Program-made: the position numbers and the translations under genes
The notes under the pieces: generated by a model
What the model saw: only the letters and a program-made list of their open reading frames with translations
Databases searched by the model: none
Told to the model about the DNA's origin: nothing
From: an uncultured beta proteobacterium
Lineage (GTDB): Bacteria; Pseudomonadota; Gammaproteobacteria; Burkholderiales; Rhodocyclaceae
Length of the DNA: 48,365 bases
Assembly (NCBI GenBank): GCA_903959855.1
Contig: CAJBYR010000043.1
Span: forward strand, 1-48,365
Direction: 5' to 3'
Part shown: piece by piece, positions 27,439 through 35,723 of the stretch
Layout: each line of letters begins with the position of its first letter
Position numbering within the stretch: the stretch's first letter is position 1

Positions 27439-28383
27439 ATGAATAAAATCCTTGTCACCGGCGGTGCCGGCTTTCTTGGCTCCCACCTTTGCGATCGCCT
27501 CGTTGCCCAGGGAGCCGACGTGCTTTGCGTCGACAACTACTTCACTGGGTCGAAGCGCAATGTGGCGCACCTTTTTTCGAAACCCAATTTCGAACTGATG
27601 CGGCACGATGTGACCTTCCCCCTCTACGTCGAGGTCGATCGCATATTCAACCTGGCCTGCCCGGCGAGCCCCATTCATTACCAGTTCGATCCGGTGCAGA
27701 CCACCAAGACCAGCGTGCATGGGGCCATCAACATGCTGGGGCTCGCCAAGCGGGTCAAGGCGAGAATCCTGCAGGCATCCACCAGCGAGGTGTATGGCGA
27801 CCCGGAGATTCATCCACAGCCCGAGAGCTACTGGGGCAAGGTCAATCCGATCGGCATCCGCAGTTGCTACGACGAGGGAAAGCGTTGCGCCGAAACCCTC
27901 TTCTTCGACTACTTTCGGCAGCACCGGTTGCAGATCAAGGTGGTCAGGATCTTCAACACCTACGGCCCGCGCATGCACCCCGACGACGGCCGCGTGGTCA
28001 GCAACTTCATCATGCAGGCGCTGCGCGGCGAGGACATCACGATCTACGGCGACGGCCAGCAGACGCGCAGCTTCTGCTATGTGGACGACCTCATCGAAGC
28101 GATGTTGCGCATGATGGACACGCCGGCGGACTTCATCGGCCCGGTGAACATCGGCAATCCGTCGGAATTCACCATGCTCGAACTGGCCGAAAAGGTGCTC
28201 GCCATCACCGGCGGAAAATCCCGCCTGAGTTTCAAGCCGCTGCCCGAAGACGACCCGAAGCAAAGGCAGCCCGATATCGGTCTGGCGAAGTCCAGCCTTG
28301 GCTGGGAACCCAAGGTCGCCCTCGAAGACGGCTTGCGGGAAACCGTTGCCTACTTCAGGGGGCTGGTGTCAGGCGACAAGTGA
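27439..28383 (+). CDS. UDP-glucuronate decarboxylase (UDP-xylose synthase)
   Basis: 314 residues, an extended SDR. GGAGFLG is at 8-14. [26 protein letters not shown], the catalytic [11 protein letters not shown] and [15 protein letters not shown] are hallmarks of UXS, which oxidises, decarboxylates and re-reduces UDP-glucuronate to UDP-xylose. No UDP-glucose dehydrogenase is in the window, so its substrate must be made elsewhere. It lies 72 bases after the preceding gene. It is the last sugar-nucleotide gene before an ATPase gene with its own promoter. Confidence 0.94.
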   Translation: MNKILVTGGAGFLGSHLCDRLVAQGADVLCVDNYFTGSKRNVAHLFSKPNFELMRHDVTFPLYVEVDRIFNLACPASPIHYQFDPVQTTKTSVHGAINMLGLAKRVKARILQASTSEVYGDPEIHPQPESYWGKVNPIGIRSCYDEGKRCAETLFFDYFRQHRLQIKVVRIFNTYGPRMHPDDGRVVSNFIMQALRGEDITIYGDGQQTRSFCYVDDLIEAMLRMMDTPADFIGPVNIGNPSEFTMLELAEKVLAITGGKSRLSFKPLPEDDPKQRQPDIGLAKSSLGWEPKVALEDGLRETVAYFRGLVSGDK

Positions 28384-28414
28384 TGCTGGAGGATGTATCG
28401 CTAACAGGATATTT

Positions 28415-28451
28415 TTATACAAATTGACGACAACATTGTCGTAATGTATAA
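28415..28451 (+). repeat. Nested inverted repeat over the promoter of the AAA/DUF4143 gene
   Basis: Outer arms TTATACA (28415-28421) and TGTATAA (28445-28451), and inner arms ACGACAA (28427-28433) and TTGTCGT (28436-28442) with a two-base centre. The arms are exact; the connecting segments differ in length (five and two bases). It covers both core promoter elements, so it reads as an operator for a dimeric regulator, possibly the downstream protein itself. Confidence 0.7.
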
Positions 28452-28452
28452 G
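28424..28452 (+). promoter_or_regulatory. Sigma-70 promoter of the AAA/DUF4143 gene
   Basis: -35 TTGACG (28424-28429) and -10 TATAAG (28447-28452) with a 17-base spacer, the best-looking promoter in the window. Transcription would begin near 28459, which coincides with an ATG. This indicates a leaderless or nearly leaderless message and means the upstream ATG at 28444 would lie within the promoter. Confidence 0.65.
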
Positions 28453-28458
28453 CACGGC

Positions 28459-29637
28459 ATGCTCTCTCGCGCCCTCACCGAGACCCTTCGTCGCTTTAGC
28501 GGAAGTTTCCCCGTGGTCGCCATCACCGGGCCGCGGCAATCGGGCAAGACGACGCTGGCGCGAACGTTTTTTGCCGACAAGCCCTACGTCTCACTGGAAG
28601 ATCCGGTCGAGCGCGATTTCGCGATCGAGGACCCGCGCGGTTTTCTCGCACGGTTTGAAAATGGCGCGGTATTCGATGAAGCGCAACGCTGGCCTGAACT
28701 GTTTTCCTACCTGCAAGGCATCGTCGATGCCGGGCGAACCCCAGGGCGCTTTGTCCTCACGGGATCGCAACAGTTCGGCTTGCTCGCCGGGGTCACCCAG
28801 TCACTGGCGGGGCGCGTCGGCCTCACGCGGCTACTGCCCCTTGCGTTCGACGAACTGCCCTTGGCGTCGAAACAGCCGGGCATCGACTCGATAATGCTGC
28901 GGGGCGGCTATCCTCTATTGCACGCCCAGCCCGTCCTGACCTCTGACTGGTTCGCCAGTTACGTCGCCACTTACATCGAACGCGATGTACGACAAGTACT
29001 CAACGTACAGGACATGACTGCTTTCCAGCGTTTTCTGCGCCTATGTGCCGGCCGTAGCGGGCAACTCCTGAACCTGAGCGGACTTGCCGGCGAAGCGGGG
29101 ATTTCCCACAGTACCGCGCGCGCCTGGCTTTCGGTACTGGAATCAAGCGATCTGGTTTTCTTGTTACCTCCCTACCACCGCAACTTCGGAAAACGCCTGG
29201 TCAAGACTCCCAAGCTGTATTTCCTCGACACCGGGCTCGCCTGCTGGCTGCTGGGGATTCGCTCGCCGGAGGTCCTCGCCCTCCATCCAAGCCGCGGCGC
29301 GTTGTTCGAAACGTGGGTCGTTGCCGAGTTCGTCAAAGGCCGCTGCAACCTGGGCCTGCCAGCTGATCTGTATTTCTGGCGCGACAACAACGGGCTCGAG
29401 GCCGATCTGATATTTGAAATCGGAACACGCCTTCAACCCGTGGAAATCAAGTCAGGACAAACGGTTACCCGCGATTATGTGAAGGCCGGCCAGGCGTCGG
29501 GGCGCTTTGCGGGAGGCGAAGCACTGACTCCCTGGCTAATCTATGGCGGTAACGAATCGTACGAAAGGAGTGGTGTGCGGATGGTAGGCTGGAGAGATAT
29601 GGCGCCCTTTACCGTCCTGCCAGCACCGACTTTCTGA
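28459..29637 (+). CDS. AAA-family ATPase with DUF4143 (AAA_14/DUF4143)
   Basis: 392 residues from the ATG at 28459. An ATG at 28444 is in frame but overlaps the -10 element. Walker A GPRQSGKTT is at 24-32 and Walker B AVFDEAQRWPEL follows. The C-terminal DUF4143 region has ETWVVAEF, then GLEADLIFE and PVEIKSGQ, a PD-(D/E)xK nuclease-like pattern with all key acids and the lysine. These proteins are widespread accessory ATPases of uncertain role, sometimes suspected to be toxins or defence factors. It is out of place among sugar genes, has its own palindromic promoter, and its stop overlaps the next ATG (TGATG). It may therefore also drive the downstream genes. Confidence 0.88.
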   Translation: MLSRALTETLRRFSGSFPVVAITGPRQSGKTTLARTFFADKPYVSLEDPVERDFAIEDPRGFLARFENGAVFDEAQRWPELFSYLQGIVDAGRTPGRFVLTGSQQFGLLAGVTQSLAGRVGLTRLLPLAFDELPLASKQPGIDSIMLRGGYPLLHAQPVLTSDWFASYVATYIERDVRQVLNVQDMTAFQRFLRLCAGRSGQLLNLSGLAGEAGISHSTARAWLSVLESSDLVFLLPPYHRNFGKRLVKTPKLYFLDTGLACWLLGIRSPEVLALHPSRGALFETWVVAEFVKGRCNLGLPADLYFWRDNNGLEADLIFEIGTRLQPVEIKSGQTVTRDYVKAGQASGRFAGGEALTPWLIYGGNESYERSGVRMVGWRDMAPFTVLPAPTF

Positions 29638-31433
29638 TGACCACCGTCGCCCAGTACGTCGCCCAGCGCATTTCAAGACAGGGCGCCCGGCATGTATTCA
29701 TGGTCACCGGCGGCGGAGCCATGTTCCTCAATGACGCCTTTGCCCACCAGCCCGGCCTGACCCCGGTCTGTTTCCACCACGAGCAGGCCGCGGCAATGGC
29801 GGCGGAAGCCTATGCGCGGATCGCCGGGCATCCGCCGGTGTTGAACGTGACCACCGGCCCCGGCGGCATCAACGCACTCAACGGCGTGTTCGGTGCCTGG
29901 ACCGATTCGGTACCGATGATTGTCATCTCCGGCCAGGTCAAGCGCGCCACCTGCCTCGCCACCACGCCGGTGCCGGGCCTGCGCCAGTTGGGCGACCAGG
30001 AGGGCGCGATCGTGCCGATGGCCCGCGGCATCACCAAATATGCCGCCGTGGTGGAGCGCGCCGAGGACATTGCCTGGCACCTTGACCAGGCCCTGCACCA
30101 CGCCTTTGACGGCCGGCCCGGCCCCGTCTGGCTGGATATCCCGATCGATGTGCAAAGTGCCGCCATCGACCAGGCGGCGCTGCGGCGCTGGACTCCGCCC
30201 GTTGCGGAACCGGCCTCCTGCGCCGATGCCATCACTGCCGTGATCGCCCTACTTCGTTCCGCCAAACGCCCGGTCATCATGGCCGGCACTGGAGTACGCG
30301 CCGCGCGCGCCGTCGCCGAGTTCGAGCGCGTGATCCGCCGCCTGGGCATCCCGGTCACCACGGCCTGGACCCACGACCTGATCACCGGTGATGATCCACT
30401 ATATTGCGGCCGGCCCGGCAGCATCGGCACCCGCGCCGGCAACTTCACGGTGCAAAGCGCCGACTTGCTGCTGGTGATTGGCAGCCGGCTCAACATCCGT
30501 CAGGTCAGTTACAACTGGCAGGCCTTCGCACCGCGCGCTTTCAAGATCCAGATCGACATCGACGCGGCCGAACTCGCCAAGCCCACGGTGAAACCGGATC
30601 TGGCGGTGCAGGCCGACCTGAAGGAGTTTCTCGCCGCCCTCGACCGCGAACTCGTCGGTTGGCGTCCTCCCCCGCACCATCCCGAGTGGCTTGCCTGGTG
30701 CCGTCAGCGCGTCGCCGGCTATCCGGTAGTGCAAGCACATCACCGCCAGTTCGACGAAAAGATAAACCCTTACCATTTCATCGAAGAGTTGTTTGCGCGC
30801 CTGAATGGCGAGGACATCATCGCCTGCGGCAACGCCACGGCGACCATCGTTCCCTTCCAGGCCGGCAGCATCAAGCCCGGCATGCGCATGTTCTCCAACT
30901 CGGGCAGCGCCTCGATGGGCTACGACCTGCCCGCCGCCATTGGCGCGTACTTCGGCGCCGTCGCCGGGCGCGGGAAGCAGGAACGCGTGATATGCCTCGC
31001 CGGCGACGGCAGCATCATGATGAACCTGCAAGAACTGCAGACCATCGCCTACCACCGCCTGCCGATCAAGATCTTTGTCCTCAACAATCGCGGCTACCTG
31101 TCGATCCGCTCCTCGCAGGCCAATTTCTTTGGCCGGCTGGTGGGCGAAAGTCCGGACAACGGCGTCGGCTTCCCTGATTTCGTTGCCGTCGCCACCGCCT
31201 TCGGCATTCCGGCGCGCCGTATCGCCAGCGCCGACTTTGCTGCAGGAATCGATGAGCTACTGACCGCAGACGGGCCACAACTGTGCGACGTCATACTCGA
31301 CGCCAGCCAGGGGTTCGAGCCGCGCATGAGCTCGCGCCAACTGCCCGACGGCAGCATCGTCACGCCGCCTCTTGAAGACATGTTTCCTTTCCTCGATCGC
31401 GCGGAACTTGCCAGGAATGTGCTTGATAACTGA
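29637..31433 (+). CDS. Thiamine-pyrophosphate enzyme, acetolactate-synthase-like
   Basis: 598 residues, all three domains of the IlvB/POX family. Catalytic Glu49 is in FHHEQAAAMAAEAYA. The TPP/Mg site GDGSIMMNLQELQ begins near 455 and continues into VLNNRGYLSIRSSQ. No regulatory-subunit gene is nearby, so biosynthetic acetolactate synthase is unlikely. In Yersinia, YerE, a TPP-dependent member of this family, adds a two-carbon unit from pyruvate to CDP-3,6-dideoxy-4-ketohexose. Since rfbFGH are in this locus, a YerE-like role is an attractive inference. Other carboligations or decarboxylations remain possible. Confidence 0.85.
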   Translation: MTTVAQYVAQRISRQGARHVFMVTGGGAMFLNDAFAHQPGLTPVCFHHEQAAAMAAEAYARIAGHPPVLNVTTGPGGINALNGVFGAWTDSVPMIVISGQVKRATCLATTPVPGLRQLGDQEGAIVPMARGITKYAAVVERAEDIAWHLDQALHHAFDGRPGPVWLDIPIDVQSAAIDQAALRRWTPPVAEPASCADAITAVIALLRSAKRPVIMAGTGVRAARAVAEFERVIRRLGIPVTTAWTHDLITGDDPLYCGRPGSIGTRAGNFTVQSADLLLVIGSRLNIRQVSYNWQAFAPRAFKIQIDIDAAELAKPTVKPDLAVQADLKEFLAALDRELVGWRPPPHHPEWLAWCRQRVAGYPVVQAHHRQFDEKINPYHFIEELFARLNGEDIIACGNATATIVPFQAGSIKPGMRMFSNSGSASMGYDLPAAIGAYFGAVAGRGKQERVICLAGDGSIMMNLQELQTIAYHRLPIKIFVLNNRGYLSIRSSQANFFGRLVGESPDNGVGFPDFVAVATAFGIPARRIASADFAAGIDELLTADGPQLCDVILDASQGFEPRMSSRQLPDGSIVTPPLEDMFPFLDRAELARNVLDN

Positions 31434-32384
31434 TTGCGCTACTCGCCGACCACCTCGCCTTGTTGGCAAAAGCACGTGATACCGCGACGAACCGCTTGGT
31501 TCGCGGTGCTGCTTGTTGTCGTAGCCGGCATGGCAAGCCTGTCATTCAACGAGGGGCCACAGGAGTTAGAGCCAATCTCCGTCCTATGTCGTGATCCGGA
31601 CCCAGCTCTTGAGACAGGAGCGTCCTCCATGCCCAACTGGCGCACGAATCCTGATGTATTCATTGCCCACGGCGGGGGTAGTATTGACGGCCTCACTTTC
31701 ACCGATTCACTGGAGGCCATCGAATCATCAATACGTCGCGGCTACAGGATGATCGAATTGGATCTACAGGTAACGACGGACGGTGTGCTGGTCGCAGCGC
31801 ATGACTGGAAGTCATTCCGGCAATGGACCGGCCGTGGTCCCGAGGCGATAAGCGATGAACCGATGAGTCTCGCCCAGTTCAAGTCGAACCCCATTTACGG
31901 CCGCTATACTCCTCTTGATGAGGTCACGATACGAGCCATTTTCCTCAGGCATCCCGAATTGATCCTTGTCACCGACAAAATTGCAGACTTTCCGCGGCTG
32001 GTGCGGGCATTTCCATTTCAGGAGCGGGTAATAGTCGAAGTGTTTTCCCCGCAAGATGTCGCATTGGCCAAGGCAAGCGGCGTGGCCAATCCGATGCTTT
32101 CGATCGGCAATCTGGAAGCCTCCCTTCCCATGATCCTTCAACTGCCTGTGCGCCATGTGGCACTCAGCATCAATTCCTTGAGACGCTGCCCGGGGGCTGC
32201 CAAAAGGATAGTCGAATCGGGTCGAAAGGTCTTTCTCTTCACGACGGACGATGCAGCGCTCATGGCACGGAGCGTCGGAAGCCACGTCAGTGCGTTCTAC
32301 TCCGACTACTGGCATGTCAGGCACGGACGCTGCGAGGGGCCGGCCTGCCCCGACAAGACGGAAGCTGCGGCCGATGGCCGGTAG
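31434..32384 (+). CDS. Glycerophosphodiester phosphodiesterase-family protein, membrane anchored
   Basis: 316 residues if TTG at 31434 is used; GTG at 31476 is an alternative that begins just before the hydrophobic segment TAWFAVLLVVVAG, a likely signal anchor, so the catalytic domain should be periplasmic. The GDPD/PI-PLC barrel has AHGGG at 78-82, IELD with Glu108 and Asp110, and AAHDW with His123. The usual HR of GDPD is HG here, as in a subgroup of the family. It overlaps the next gene, a phosphoglycerol transferase-like protein, by 11 bases. The pair suggests turnover or transfer of glycerophosphate on a glycan. Confidence 0.8.
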   Translation: MRYSPTTSPCWQKHVIPRRTAWFAVLLVVVAGMASLSFNEGPQELEPISVLCRDPDPALETGASSMPNWRTNPDVFIAHGGGSIDGLTFTDSLEAIESSIRRGYRMIELDLQVTTDGVLVAAHDWKSFRQWTGRGPEAISDEPMSLAQFKSNPIYGRYTPLDEVTIRAIFLRHPELILVTDKIADFPRLVRAFPFQERVIVEVFSPQDVALAKASGVANPMLSIGNLEASLPMILQLPVRHVALSINSLRRCPGAAKRIVESGRKVFLFTTDDAALMARSVGSHVSAFYSDYWHVRHGRCEGPACPDKTEAAADGR

Positions 32385-34107
32385 CCCGTCGGACGGCGCA
32401 CCAGGACTGCGTCGACTGCAGAATTCCTGGCCGAGCTGGGCTACCTATGTACTTCCGCTACTGATAATTTCATGGGCGCGCCCTGCAGGGATTGACGAAG
32501 TAATCGTCATGCTCTCCGGAGTGATCATCGGACTTACGCACTGGTTTCTATCACCCTTGACAACGAGTGTCTTTCTCCTCGGCTCCGGCCAGATCATTGC
32601 TCTCGCAAATGCCGAAAAGATCCGTGACACAGGCGACGCGATATTGTGGCAAGACCTGCTTTACGCAGTCCCCAATTTTTCCGGGAACCTTGGTACGGTA
32701 TGGCAATACATCGGCCTCTCAGGAATGCTGGTGGGCGCAATGGCGGCAGGTGCATTGCTGCTGACAAAAGCCATGGAAAAGCGCTACCTGAAGCGTTCGT
32801 TTCCAATTGGCGTTGGCTATTCCGCTGCCATGCTGCTTTTCTACCTCCCGGCAACTGCAGACTACCTTCGCGATGTAGCGGCAGATATGGGGAAGTTTCG
32901 GGAGAACGCCAAGAATTTTGCGGGCAATCTTTACACTCATTCCTTTGCTCGATTCCTGCACTCGGCCACCCTGAAGCCAGCAGAATTCCAATCGACGGGC
33001 GGCAACCCCGCCCTGTTTGCAAACCTATCCGCTAGACTGAAGGTTGCCGCCCCGGCGGCGGACGCAAGTCCGGCGCCGGACATCTTCGTCATACTGAACG
33101 AGTCGCAATTCAATCCTTCCCAGATTGCCGGATGCATGCCGAAACAGGATTGCAGCATGGCCCTGTACGAGGATGGCCGCAACAGTGTGCTCAGGGGGCC
33201 ATTGAAGGTACATACGCATGGCTGGGGTACATGGAACGCCGAGTTCACGCTAATGACCGGAGTACCGCATTTCTGGTTTGGAGATTCCGGTTTCTACTCG
33301 GCCTATACCACGGCACCGCGCATCCAGATGGGGCTTGCCAAACACCTAGGCTCGCTGGGCTATAGAACGATCGGCATCTACCCCACGCAAAAAGGGATGT
33401 TGAACGCTGCCCAAGCCTATCGGCGCTACGGCATTCAAGAGTTCCATGGAGCTGAGGACCTGGATTTGTCCTGGGACTGGTGCAATATTCCTGACCGACT
33501 GATGTACGAAAAGCTACTAGAAAAATATCAATTGGCCCGCGAAGAAGACACGCGGCCAATATTCATGGTCATGCTAACAGTGTTCAATCATGGCCCCCAT
33601 GGCCAGCGATGCATGGATCAGCAGTTGGCAGACGCTCTCGGAAGCGACACGTCACCGCAAGTCGCCAAGCTCAAGGATTATCTACATCGTTCGAAGGCCG
33701 CCGACCTAGCGTCGGCCGAATTCAGGAGCGAAATTCTTGCTCTGCCGCGGCGCACCCTGCTTCTTTTTGCGGGCGACCATCAACCCAGCTTTGAAGGCCT
33801 TGCCTCGAGCTACCCGAGGCAGATGCATCGGTTGATGCCTGTTTCCGATACTCTTCTATTCACGAACTATCACTTTTTTGCAAACTATGAGGGCTCGACT
33901 TCGATGCATGCTGGTGGGCGATACCACGAACTCGACATAAGCTTTCTTGCCTCAACCCTGCTGGAATTGGCGGCACTCCCCTTGGGACGATTGTTCCAAC
34001 CAAATATTCAGCTAAGGGAACTATGCGGTGGCCGCCTGGACTCGTGTTCAACAGCGATCGTTGACAGCTACAAATCGAATTTGATGCAAGTGGGTTTCTA
34101 CCAATAG
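32374..34107 (+). CDS. LTA-synthase/OpgB-like phosphoglycerol transferase (sulfatase fold)
   Basis: 577 residues from the ATG at 32374. The N-terminal 200 residues hold about four to five membrane segments. The rest is a periplasmic alkaline-phosphatase/sulfatase domain. Metal-site residues are in FVILNESQFNP (Glu-Ser near 241), the probable catalytic threonine is in GWGTWNAEFTLMTG near 285, and FAGDHQPSF is near 465. The family moves phosphoglycerol or phosphoethanolamine from phospholipid to a glycan. With the GDPD-family gene immediately upstream, it probably decorates the polysaccharide with glycerol phosphate after export. Confidence 0.85.
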   Translation: MAGSPSDGAPGLRRLQNSWPSWATYVLPLLIISWARPAGIDEVIVMLSGVIIGLTHWFLSPLTTSVFLLGSGQIIALANAEKIRDTGDAILWQDLLYAVPNFSGNLGTVWQYIGLSGMLVGAMAAGALLLTKAMEKRYLKRSFPIGVGYSAAMLLFYLPATADYLRDVAADMGKFRENAKNFAGNLYTHSFARFLHSATLKPAEFQSTGGNPALFANLSARLKVAAPAADASPAPDIFVILNESQFNPSQIAGCMPKQDCSMALYEDGRNSVLRGPLKVHTHGWGTWNAEFTLMTGVPHFWFGDSGFYSAYTTAPRIQMGLAKHLGSLGYRTIGIYPTQKGMLNAAQAYRRYGIQEFHGAEDLDLSWDWCNIPDRLMYEKLLEKYQLAREEDTRPIFMVMLTVFNHGPHGQRCMDQQLADALGSDTSPQVAKLKDYLHRSKAADLASAEFRSEILALPRRTLLLFAGDHQPSFEGLASSYPRQMHRLMPVSDTLLFTNYHFFANYEGSTSMHAGGRYHELDISFLASTLLELAALPLGRLFQPNIQLRELCGGRLDSCSTAIVDSYKSNLMQVGFYQ

Positions 34108-34159
34108 AATCAAGCACCCGGTTGATACGCAAACTACTTGATCGGATCACAGAATAAAC

Positions 34160-35242
34160 ATGAGCATCAGCCGCATCTTCGAAGACCTGTTCGTCCTGGA
34201 ACTCGCCAACAACCACTGGGGGCGGGTCGAGCGCGGCCTGCGCATCGTCACCGATTTTTCCCGCATCGTGCGCTTCAATAATGTGCGCGCTGCGATCAAG
34301 CTGCAGTTCCGCGACGCCGACGCCTTCATCCACAAGGATTTCCGCGAACGCGACGACATCCGCTACATCAAGAAAACTCTCGATACCCGCCTGACGCGCG
34401 ACGAGTACGCCACGCTGGTGGCGGCGATCCGCAAGGGTGGCTGCATTCCGATGGCAACGCCTTTCGACGAATCCGCCGTCGATCTTTGCAGTGATCTCGG
34501 CATCGAGATCATCAAGCTGGCGAGTTCCGACCTCAACGACTGGATCCTGATCGAGAAGATCGCGACCACGCGCAAGCCGGTGATCGTGTCCACCGGGGGC
34601 TCGTCGCTCAAGGACATCGACGACCTGGTCAAGTTCTTCGACAACCGCAATGTGCCGCTCGCCATCAACCATTGCGTATCGCTGTACCCCTCCGAAGACC
34701 ACGAACTGGAGCTCAACCAGATCGATTTCCTGCGCGACCGCTATCCGGGCAACGTCATCGGCTATTCGACACACGAATACCACGACTGGACCAGCTCCGT
34801 GATGCTGGCCTACGCCAAGGGCGCACGCACTTTCGAGCGCCATGTCGACATCGACGCCGACGGCATTCCGGTATCGCCCTACTGCAGCCTGCCGGCGCAA
34901 GTCGACGCCTGGTTCAAGGCCTGGAAGAATGCCGTTGCCATGTGCGGCGCGCCCGGAACGCGCAAGCGCATCCCGCCCCAGCGCGAGATTGCCTATCTCG
35001 ACGCCCTGGTGCGCGGGGTCTACGCGCGCCACGACCTGCCGGTCGGGCATGTACTCTCCGACGAGGACGTGTACCTTGCCGTGCCGCTGCAGAAGGGCCA
35101 GATATCCTGTCGCGAGCTGATGCATGGGGAAGTAGTGCTGCGGGCCGTACCGGCGCATGCACCGATACGCATCGACGACATCGACAGCCCCTATGCCAGC
35201 GACGATTCGCTGAAGGCGCTGATCTACTTGCGCGGACTTTGA
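34160..35242 (+). CDS. N-acetylneuraminate synthase (NeuB)-family protein
   Basis: 360 residues. The TIM barrel has ELANNHWG, KLQFRD, IKLASSDLND, NHCVSLYPS and GYSTHEYHD. A SAF (antifreeze-like) domain from about 285 to 350 ends with the IDDIDSPYASDDSLKA segment. NeuB enzymes condense PEP with a hexosamine or 6-deoxyhexosamine-type sugar to form nonulosonates. The matching CMP-transferase was not seen. The KdsC-like HAD at 15684-16160 could serve as the phosphatase. Directly downstream lies a decayed duplicate of this SAF domain. Confidence 0.88.
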   Translation: MSISRIFEDLFVLELANNHWGRVERGLRIVTDFSRIVRFNNVRAAIKLQFRDADAFIHKDFRERDDIRYIKKTLDTRLTRDEYATLVAAIRKGGCIPMATPFDESAVDLCSDLGIEIIKLASSDLNDWILIEKIATTRKPVIVSTGGSSLKDIDDLVKFFDNRNVPLAINHCVSLYPSEDHELELNQIDFLRDRYPGNVIGYSTHEYHDWTSSVMLAYAKGARTFERHVDIDADGIPVSPYCSLPAQVDAWFKAWKNAVAMCGAPGTRKRIPPQREIAYLDALVRGVYARHDLPVGHVLSDEDVYLAVPLQKGQISCRELMHGEVVLRAVPAHAPIRIDDIDSPYASDDSLKALIYLRGL

Positions 35243-35262
35243 GTTGCCAGCTTACCGATGCC

Positions 35263-35719
35263 ATGACTGCCAATCAGGAAAGAACTCCGACCCGACGCCC
35301 CGGGATCCCCAACATCCTCCCGAAGGAGTCGCCGCTCACGATCATCACCAATGGAGCCACACTGGTCGGGGATAAGTCGCCCAAGTATCAAGGTTTGTTA
35401 GAGGCAGGATGTGCCAAGCTGGTTGCGTTCGAACCGGACGAAACTGCGCGGAAGGCCCTACAGGAGAAGTATCCGGCACAACATCTGTGCCTTCCCCTTT
35501 TCATCGGCGATGGAAATGCTGCACTTTTTTCTGAAACCAACTGGGGCTCGACCGAATCTCTTTTCTACCATGAAGTGCTGGTACAAAAGGGATGGTTATC
35601 CTGCCGCGAGCTGATGCGTGGCAAAGTGCTGCGGCGCGATTCCTGCGAACACGCCGATACGCAGCGACAACATAGATAGTCCCTACGCGAACAGTAGCGC
35701 GCTTAAGACTCGCATATGA
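35263..35719 (+). pseudogene. Composite remnant: FkbM methyltransferase fragment joined to a second NeuB SAF tail
   Basis: The ATG at 35263 opens a 138-codon frame ending at 35679. Codons up to about 105 resemble the core of FkbM methyltransferases (KLVAFEPDETARKAL, then GDGNAALFS...WGSTESLF). From about 35569 the sequence instead copies the C-terminus of the preceding NeuB-family gene: KGWLSCRELMRGKV against KGQISCRELMHGEV. Around 35640 the copy shifts by one base. In the other frame it reads on as IRSDNIDSPYANSSALK and stops at 35717-35719, matching IRIDDIDSPYASDDSLK of the parent. So it is a recombination product of two gene fragments, with a frameshift. A sequencing error would restore only the SAF tail, not a normal protein. 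Confidence 0.75.
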
Positions 35720-35723
35720 CCAC

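Noticed and set aside
28384-29640. An insertion sequence around the AAA/DUF4143 gene
   Set aside because: No transposase, and the palindrome is at the promoter only, with no matching repeat at the gene's end.
33860-35158. 432-codon minus-strand frame opposite the NeuB-family gene
   Set aside because: The plus-strand NeuB motifs are unambiguous; the antisense translation has no recognised domain.
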